Shown here: positions 16,932-21,102 of the stretch, piece by piece | Layout: each line of letters begins with the position of its first letter | How positions within the stretch are numbered: position 1 is the stretch's first letter | DNA from: JAVBQU01 sp031548675 | GTDB taxonomy: Bacteria; Bacteroidota; Bacteroidia; Bacteroidales; P3 | Assembly (NCBI GenBank): GCA_031548675.1 | Contig: JAVBQU010000002.1 | Span: forward strand, 1-21,102 | DNA length: 21,102 bases | Direction of reading: 5' to 3' | Made by a program: the position numbers and the translations under genes | The notes under the pieces: generated by a model | Seen by the model: the letters and a program-made list of their open reading frames with translations, nothing else | Database searches by the model: none | What the model was told of the DNA's origin: nothing

Positions 16932-18356
16932 ATGAACGAGAAACTAAAAAATATATCTGTAATATTTGAAAATTGGGCAAAAGAAAAGCCTTTATCTATA
17001 ACTCTTTTGCCCGCATCCGGATCTAACCGCGAATATTACCGGATTACCGGAAACACACACATCTGCTTAGGAGTTTACAATGTTGACCGGAAGGAAAATA
17101 CAGCCTTTATTTCCTTTACAAATCATTTTTTACAACATCATTTACCTGTCCCTGAAGTTTATGCTCAAGATCTTTCCAATCATATTTATTTGATTGAAGA
17201 TTTAGGAGATGAGACTTTATTCTCATTTCTCCAAAAAAATAAAGATAATAATCCTTTTTCAGATAATACGATTAGATTATATGAAAAGGTTATTCAAAAC
17301 CTTATACAATTCCAAATAAATGGAGGGAAAGATTTAGATTATTCCTTGTGCTATCCCCGTGCCGCTTTTGATAAACAATCAATGGAATGGGATTTAAACT
17401 ATTTTAAATACTATTTCCTGAGATTAGCAAAAATTCCTTTTGACGAACAAGCTCTTGAGGATGATTTCCAAAGTCTTATTAGTTACCTTTTACAAGCAGG
17501 TTGTGATTACTTCTTATACCGCGATTTCCAGTCAAGAAATATAATGCTCCAAAACGGAGAAATATATTTTATAGATTATCAAGGAGGAAGAAAAGGAGCA
17601 TTACAATATGACTTAGCCTCGTTGTTGTATGATGCCAAAGCAGAGATACCACAATCAGTAAGAGAGCAATTGCTGGATTATTATATCCAGCAATTAAAAA
17701 TGTATATACCTGTTGATGAAACATCGTTTAAAGCATATTTTTACGGATATGTTTTTATCCGTATTATGCAAGCTATGGGAACTTATGGATTTCGGGGATT
17801 TTATGAGAAAAAAGCACATTTTCTGCAAAGTATTCCACCAGCTTTAGCAAATATAGAATATTTGCTGAAACAGGCTGAATTACCTATAAAAATACCTAGC
17901 CTGCTGCAAGCCTTACAATTACTTGTAGAATCCGAAGAATTGCATAAAATAGCCCAAGAACAAACAGTACTTACAATTTCAATAAATAGCTTTTCGTACA
18001 GAAGAAATATACCCGAAGATGAATCGGGAAATGGAGGCGGTTTTGTATTTGATTGCAGAGCCTTGCCTAATCCCGGAAGATATGACGAATATAAGCAGCT
18101 TACAGGAAAAAATAAAGAAGTGATAGAATTTTTACATAAAGAATCCGAAGTAACCACTTTCTTAAATACAGTAGAAGCCTTAGTTTGTCAGTCTGTAGAT
18201 GTGTATCGAAACCGGAAATTTCAGAATTTAATGGTAAATTTTGGATGCACAGGAGGACAGCATCGTTCGGTATTTTGTGCAGAAAATTTGAGCAAACGCT
18301 TACAAAAACGCTATCCTGATGTAAAAGTATTAGTTAGGCATATGGAACAGGAATAA
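16932..18356 (+). CDS. Aminoglycoside-phosphotransferase-like kinase fused to a RapZ C-terminal domain
   Basis: 474 residues with two domains. Residues about 20-315 are an APH/choline-kinase-like small-molecule kinase. LPASGSNREYYRI (26-38) resembles the nucleotide-binding loop, YRDFQSRN (196-203) is the catalytic loop with Asp198, and IDYQ (214-217) holds the metal-binding Asp, followed by GALQYDLASLLYD. The family's usual His in HxD is Tyr196 here. This pattern is close to AmgK, the anomeric MurNAc/GlcNAc kinase of cell-wall recycling. Residues about 345-474 match the C-terminal domain of RapZ: INSFSYRRNIPEDESGNGGG, FDCRALPNPG (373-382), and NFGCTGGQHRSV (436-447). The RapZ N-terminal P-loop domain is absent. 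E. coli RapZ senses glucosamine-6-phosphate through this C-terminal part, so the fusion suggests an amino-sugar kinase controlled by, or acting on, a phosphorylated amino sugar. That link is inference. rdgB follows after 17 bases. Confidence 0.88.
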   Translation: MNEKLKNISVIFENWAKEKPLSITLLPASGSNREYYRITGNTHICLGVYNVDRKENTAFISFTNHFLQHHLPVPEVYAQDLSNHIYLIEDLGDETLFSFLQKNKDNNPFSDNTIRLYEKVIQNLIQFQINGGKDLDYSLCYPRAAFDKQSMEWDLNYFKYYFLRLAKIPFDEQALEDDFQSLISYLLQAGCDYFLYRDFQSRNIMLQNGEIYFIDYQGGRKGALQYDLASLLYDAKAEIPQSVREQLLDYYIQQLKMYIPVDETSFKAYFYGYVFIRIMQAMGTYGFRGFYEKKAHFLQSIPPALANIEYLLKQAELPIKIPSLLQALQLLVESEELHKIAQEQTVLTISINSFSYRRNIPEDESGNGGGFVFDCRALPNPGRYDEYKQLTGKNKEVIEFLHKESEVTTFLNTVEALVCQSVDVYRNRKFQNLMVNFGCTGGQHRSVFCAENLSKRLQKRYPDVKVLVRHMEQE

Positions 18357-18373
18357 ATGATAAACTTGAAATT

Positions 18374-18952
18374 ATGAAATTAATTTTTGCAACTCATAAT
18401 AAACATAAAGTAGAAGAAATCAATCAAGTATTACAATCTGTTGTACAGGTTATGAGTCTTGATGCAATTGGATGTTTTGATGAAATTCCTGAAACCCAAG
18501 CAACGATAGAAGGAAATGCCTCCCAGAAATCCCATTTTATTTATGATAAATACCATGTTGATTGTTTTGCAGATGATACAGGCTTAGAAGTATTTGCTTT
18601 AGATGGAGCACCGGGCGTTTATTCTGCCCGCTATGCAGGAGAAGGTTGTACATTCGATGACAACATTAAAAAATTACTTGCAGCTATGCAAGGAATTGAA
18701 AATCGGGAAGCCCGATTTAGAACCGTCATTTCATTAATTTTAGAAGGAAAAGAATATCAGTTTGAAGGAGTTGTAGAAGGTACTATACTTACAGAAGAAC
18801 GCGGAGTTGAAGGATTTGGCTACGACCCTGTTTTTCTTCCCAAAGGCTATGATAAAACTTTTGCCGAAATGCCGTTATCTTTAAAAAATACGATAAGCCA
18901 TAGAGGTTTGGCTGCCGAAAAATTGATTGTCTTTTTGAAAACACACCTCTGA
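18374..18952 (+). CDS. rdgB: dITP/XTP pyrophosphatase (RdgB/HAM1 family)
   Basis: 192 residues, the normal family length. This cytoplasmic house-cleaning enzyme hydrolyses dITP, ITP and XTP to monophosphates and pyrophosphate, keeping deaminated purines out of DNA and RNA. Visible motifs are FATHNKHKVEEI (5-16; Thr7, Asn9 and Lys10 bind the triphosphate), FADDTGLEV (65-73; acidic Asp67-Asp68, metal site), GAPGVYSARYAGE (78-90), EGFGYDPVFLP (146-156) and SHRGLA (175-180). No residue of the signature is missing. It lies 17 bases after the kinase-RapZ fusion, so they are probably co-transcribed. Confidence 0.97.
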   Translation: MKLIFATHNKHKVEEINQVLQSVVQVMSLDAIGCFDEIPETQATIEGNASQKSHFIYDKYHVDCFADDTGLEVFALDGAPGVYSARYAGEGCTFDDNIKKLLAAMQGIENREARFRTVISLILEGKEYQFEGVVEGTILTEERGVEGFGYDPVFLPKGYDKTFAEMPLSLKNTISHRGLAAEKLIVFLKTHL

Positions 18953-19021
18953 TTTCTTTTATTCCATTCGATTAAATTAAAAATTTATTTCCATATTATT
19001 GGTTGTTCAATAGATTTTCGT

Positions 19022-19075
19022 TGTTTGTATAAATACAATGTAACTTATTTATTCATTGTAAAATAAATACAAACA
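19022..19075. repeat. Two-tier inverted repeat downstream of rdgB
   Basis: The outer arms tgtttgtat (19022-19030) and atacaaaca (19067-19075) enclose the inner arms tacaatg (19034-19040) and cattgta (19054-19060). The result is a long interrupted AT-rich stem with a 13-base loop. It lies in the 252-bp gap between rdgB and the 117-aa gene, about 130 bases before the latter. It is not a classical terminator because no T run follows. The rest of the gap is AT-rich with nothing else recognised. Confidence 0.5.
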
Positions 19076-19204
19076 GAAAATTAAGTATATCAGGAACAGC
19101 TACTTTTTCTATTTCTATAAAATATTTTTTCTGCTTGTTTGTCTACATAAATAGAGGGTGCACTCAAAAGTAAATAAAGTAGAACATCAAAAAAGATAAA
19201 AAGT

Positions 19205-19558
19205 ATGATGACAAAAGATTTTAGAATGGGATTCTTTGGAAGTATGTCATTTGGTTCTGACCCACGAAAAGAATTATTCGAAAAATGGTCGGCAATGACC
19301 AACGAAGAAAAACTTGAGCTGATGAATAAACGGATGGAAGCCATGAACAGTAATAGCCGCGAAATGGATGGATTTTTCGGAAAAAGAGGATTTACTGTAG
19401 AAGCGATGGACAAACGCTGTGAAGAATGGTTGAAAAAAACGCCGGAAGAAAAACAGGTGTTTATCAACGAAAGGAAGGAAATGCTCCATAAACGTTTTAG
19501 TGGCGGTTTCTTTGGGCAATGTTCGTTTGAAACATCAGAACAAACAAAAGAAAAATAA
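19205..19558 (+). CDS. Small soluble protein with repeated W-x3-T-x-E-E helix motif, function unknown
   Basis: 117 residues with no signal peptide or membrane helix. Two copies of a charged helical motif are visible: KWSAMTNEEKLELMNKRME (27-45) and EWLKKTPEEKQVFINERKE (74-92). Each has an invariant Trp, Thr and Glu-Glu and ends in a basic residue before Glu. FFG motifs occur at 10-12, 57-59 and 102-104, and the last is followed by a Cys (GGFFGQC). The membrane protein 142 bases downstream carries a third copy of the helix motif and a matching FFGGC tail, so the two are related in sequence and probably in job. Two start codons stand in tandem (19205 and 19208), and either could be used. The long open frame on the other strand here is a shadow. 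The pattern loosely recalls stress-sensor helices of the Spy/CpxP/ZraP kind, but I cannot assign it to a named family. Confidence 0.75.
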   Translation: MMTKDFRMGFFGSMSFGSDPRKELFEKWSAMTNEEKLELMNKRMEAMNSNSREMDGFFGKRGFTVEAMDKRCEEWLKKTPEEKQVFINERKEMLHKRFSGGFFGQCSFETSEQTKEK

Positions 19559-19564
19559 TTTATC

Positions 19565-19614
19565 AAAATACGAAAGCCGATTGTTAGAGTATAGCACAAT
19601 CGGTTTCGTATTTT
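19565..19614 (+). terminator. Long hairpin, likely terminator of the 117-aa gene
   Basis: aaaatacgaaa (19565-19575) plus ccgattgt (19577-19584) pair with acaatcgg (19596-19603) and tttcgtatttt (19604-19614), giving 19 base pairs with one bulged G (19576) and an 11-base loop. It starts 6 bases after the stop codon. The T-rich part lies inside the stem and is not a separate tail, so it may also work as a 3'-end stabiliser or a bidirectional terminator. Confidence 0.65.
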
Positions 19615-19700
19615 CCGGTCTCCCCAAAGATTATTAATATAAAAATTTTATGGAGAGACTCTTTGGTAGAGCAAATAATAAAGATTAAACAATTAAAATA

Positions 19701-20081
19701 ATGAAGGTTATGAAAAGAATGAAATTTTTAATGCCTGTTGGATTCTTGGCAATTGCAGCAGGTTTTAGTGCTGTAGTTATGCTGTTGTGGAATTGGCTGA
19801 TGCCGGCAATATTCGGATTAATTGCCATCAATTTTTGGCAAGCCTTAGGATTGTTGGTTCTGGCACGCATTCTGTTTGGAAATTTTGGTCATAAGCATAA
19901 AAGAATGCATGGAATGCACGGCATGCATCATGGAGGTCATTTACGGGAAAAATGGATGAAAATGACAGATGAAGAACGTAAAGAGTTTATTAAAAAAAGG
20001 CACGAACATTTTCACGGCAGCCGGTTCGACGGGCATAATTTTTTCGGAGGATGCAATAATAACTCTGAATCTGAAAAATAG
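19701..20081 (+). CDS. His/Met-rich two-helix membrane protein with W-x3-T-x-E-E motif, function unknown
   Basis: 126 residues. A basic N-terminus (KVMKRMK) precedes two hydrophobic segments at about 10-30 and 35-59, which suggests both ends are in the cytoplasm. Residues 64-80 are rich in His and Met (HKHKRMHGMHGMHHGGH), a likely metal-binding stretch. They are followed by KWMKMTDEERKEFIKKRHE (84-102), a third copy of the helix motif in the upstream 117-aa protein, and the tail HNFFGGCNN (112-120). I recall similar small proteins (WQALGLLVLARILFG, then a His/Trp-rich tail and a TPEER helix) next to ECF sigma genes in other Bacteroidota. Here the sigma factor starts 14 bases downstream. A membrane-bound metal or stress sensor that holds or releases the sigma factor is plausible but unproven. 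Several ATGs near the start (19701, 19710, 19719) make the exact start uncertain. Confidence 0.8.
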   Translation: MKVMKRMKFLMPVGFLAIAAGFSAVVMLLWNWLMPAIFGLIAINFWQALGLLVLARILFGNFGHKHKRMHGMHGMHHGGHLREKWMKMTDEERKEFIKKRHEHFHGSRFDGHNFFGGCNNNSESEK

Positions 20082-20095
20082 TTTTTCTAAAAACA

Positions 20096-20668
20096 ATGAA
20101 TAAGCAAAACGAACAGCAAGATGTTGAACAGCTGATTACAGAATATCGTCCGCAACTGAAAGCATTTATCCGTAAAAGAGTTTCTAACAAAGAAGATGCG
20201 GACGATATTTTGCAAGATGTTTTTTATCAATTAATAAAAACAGTTGATGATGCGTTGAATCCTATTGAACAGGTTTCGGCGTGGTTATTTCGTGTAGCAC
20301 GAAATATGATTATCAATAAGGGAATTAAGAAAAAAGAAGAATCGTTGCCTGTTTACCATGACAGCGAAGATGAGGATAATATCTTAGATGATTTTTCAGG
20401 ACTTTTGTTTGATAAAGAAAAGTCACCTTCACCGGAAACAGAATATCTGCGTTCTTTAGTCTGGACAGAATTGGAAAATGCACTTTTGGAATTGCCGCCG
20501 GAACAGCGTGAAATATTTGAATTAACGGAACTGGAGGATATTCCGGTAAAAGAAATAGCTGAAACGACAGGAGTGGCTGTTAATACCTTGTTATCGCGAA
20601 AACACTATGCTGTAAAACATCTTCGCAAACGTTTGGCAGAATTGTATAACGATATTGTTTATGCTTAA
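20096..20668 (+). CDS. ECF-type RNA polymerase sigma factor (sigma-70 family)
   Basis: 190 residues. Region 2 is at about 13-80, with the core-binding helix EDADDILQDVFYQLIK (33-48) and SAWLFRVARNMIINKGIKKK (61-80) for -10 recognition. An acidic linker (about 88-115, with SEDEDNILDD) leads into region 4 at about 120-182. That region contains LELPPEQREIFELTELEDIPVKEIAETTGVAVNTLLSRKHYAVKHLRKRL, the helix-turn-helix that reads the -35 box. There is no region 3, which fits the ECF class. No recognisable anti-sigma gene (zinc-binding ZAS or FecR-like) lies beside it; the only close partner is the membrane protein 14 bases upstream. Translation probably starts at ATG 20096. The convergent metal-binding gene on the other strand is a candidate member of its regulon. 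Confidence 0.94.
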   Translation: MNKQNEQQDVEQLITEYRPQLKAFIRKRVSNKEDADDILQDVFYQLIKTVDDALNPIEQVSAWLFRVARNMIINKGIKKKEESLPVYHDSEDEDNILDDFSGLLFDKEKSPSPETEYLRSLVWTELENALLELPPEQREIFELTELEDIPVKEIAETTGVAVNTLLSRKHYAVKHLRKRLAELYNDIVYA

Positions 20669-20704
20669 AAAAATACCCATATTCTAAATTAGAATATGGG
20701 TATT
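20667..20704 (-). terminator. Intrinsic terminator for the convergent metal-binding protein gene
   Basis: aatacccatattcta (20672-20686) and tagaatatgggtatt (20690-20704) form a perfect 15-bp stem with a 3-base loop. Read on the minus strand the stem ends in a run of T (complement of the A run at 20667-20673), so it is best suited to stop the minus-strand gene. The sigma-factor stop codon (20666-20668) overlaps the A run, and the same hairpin may protect or end the sigma transcript. Confidence 0.85.
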
Positions 20705-20735
20705 GTAAAATTAGAAAGCCTCTTTATCTTTCCTT

Positions 20736-21102
20736 TTATTTTGTCTGTGTTGTTCCTGATTCTCCATCATGAGCCCCTTTTTTGCAACATGGATGCAGCT
20801 TCTCATAAGCCTTAGGGTCTGCAGGAATACTATCGGCATCGTAACCAACCATGCTGATAGCTTTGCGGATGGCATCCGGCGTAGTTTTAGAAGGATTGTA
20901 GATAACGGTTACTATCTTCTTTTTGAAATCTACATCTGATGATTTTACTCCTTTTTCGTATGCCAAAGCTTTTTCGATAGCGGCTTTACACATTTCGCAT
21001 TGGGGAGACGATTTTACAACAAGTGTATCTTGTGTAGCTTTTTGAGCAAAAGAAAGTTGGGCTAATAATACAATGCTGGTTAATAATAAAACTTTTAATG
21101 TT
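20736..21102 (-). CDS. Exported heavy-metal-associated (HMA/MerP-like) protein, 5'-truncated by window edge
   Basis: 121 codons are visible from base 21101. The first ATG in frame (20993) is internal: the frame stays open upstream and encodes TLKVLLLTSIVLLAQLSFA followed by QKATQD, a signal peptide with likely cleavage after SFA. The real start lies just right of the window. The mature protein has SPQCEMCKAAIEKAL, the CxxC metal site of an HMA ferredoxin-like fold, then VDFKKKIVTVIYNPSKTTPDAIRKAISMVGYDAD, the usual second half of that fold. A C-terminal extension, KLHPCCKKGAHDGE, adds a second Cys pair and two His. It should bind a soft metal (copper, mercury or similar) in the periplasm, as MerP or a metallochaperone would. 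The metal cannot be told from sequence. It is convergent with the sigma gene and shares the intergenic terminator. Confidence 0.9.
   Translation of the reverse strand, partial: TLKVLLLTSIVLLAQLSFAQKATQDTLVVKSSPQCEMCKAAIEKALAYEKGVKSSDVDFKKKIVTVIYNPSKTTPDAIRKAISMVGYDADSIPADPKAYEKLHPCCKKGAHDGESGTTQTK

Noticed and set aside
19090..19599. 169-aa open frame on the minus strand
   Set aside because: It overlaps the 117-aa gene, whose repeated motif is shared with the next gene. The minus frame shows low-complexity Ser/Phe composition and runs into the terminator hairpin.
20991..20993. ATG as the start of the heavy-metal-associated protein
   Set aside because: The ATG is the Met inside the CEMC metal motif. 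The frame upstream encodes the first Cys of that motif and a signal peptide.
1..21102. CRISPR array, tRNA/rRNA genes, insertion sequence or prophage
   Set aside because: No direct-repeat array, RNA-gene pattern, transposase, integrase or phage structural gene was seen on either strand.

Overview
The window looks like a piece of a Bacteroidota chromosome, most likely Bacteroidales or a close relative. The support is AT-rich spacers, A-rich start contexts without clear Shine-Dalgarno sites, a TonB-dependent receptor with a carboxypeptidase-regulatory-like N-terminus, a T9SS-type C-terminal domain on a giant exported protein, a PorV/PorQ-like barrel, and possible TTTG/TAnnTTTG-type promoters. 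No tRNA, rRNA, CRISPR array, transposase, phage gene or integrase was seen. Every stretch without a gene is shorter than 300 bases.

Layout. 1-2930 is the 3' part of purL (purine synthesis), cut by the left edge. A palindromic repeat (2986-3018) separates it from a CPA1-type Na+/H+ antiporter (3142-4536). A yebC-folB pair (4673-5745) follows, with 2 bases between stop and start. 5952-15859 is the accessory-looking part: a small single-pass membrane protein, a 1236-aa TonB-dependent receptor, a 1523-aa secreted protein with a T9SS-like C-terminus, and a PorV/PorQ-like outer-membrane protein, all on + and closed by a strong intrinsic terminator at 15888-15915. I read this as one export/surface module: the giant protein is the cargo, the PorV-like barrel a candidate partner for its C-terminal domain, and the receptor a gated outer-membrane channel or docking protein. 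The cargo's function is unknown.

15949-18952 is a housekeeping run: greA, a HIT hydrolase, a fusion of an aminoglycoside-phosphotransferase-like kinase with a RapZ C-terminal domain, and the RdgB/HAM1 nucleotide pyrophosphatase.

19205-21102 looks like a small stress or metal-response locus. It has a soluble 117-aa protein carrying two copies of a W-x3-T-x-E-E helix motif, a 126-aa His/Met-rich membrane protein carrying a third copy and a similar FFG-x-C tail, an ECF-type sigma factor 14 bases downstream, and a convergent gene for an exported heavy-metal-associated (CxxC) protein cut by the right edge. The most interesting points are the receptor/giant-cargo/PorV-like trio, the kinase-RapZ fusion, and the repeated-motif/sigma-factor locus.
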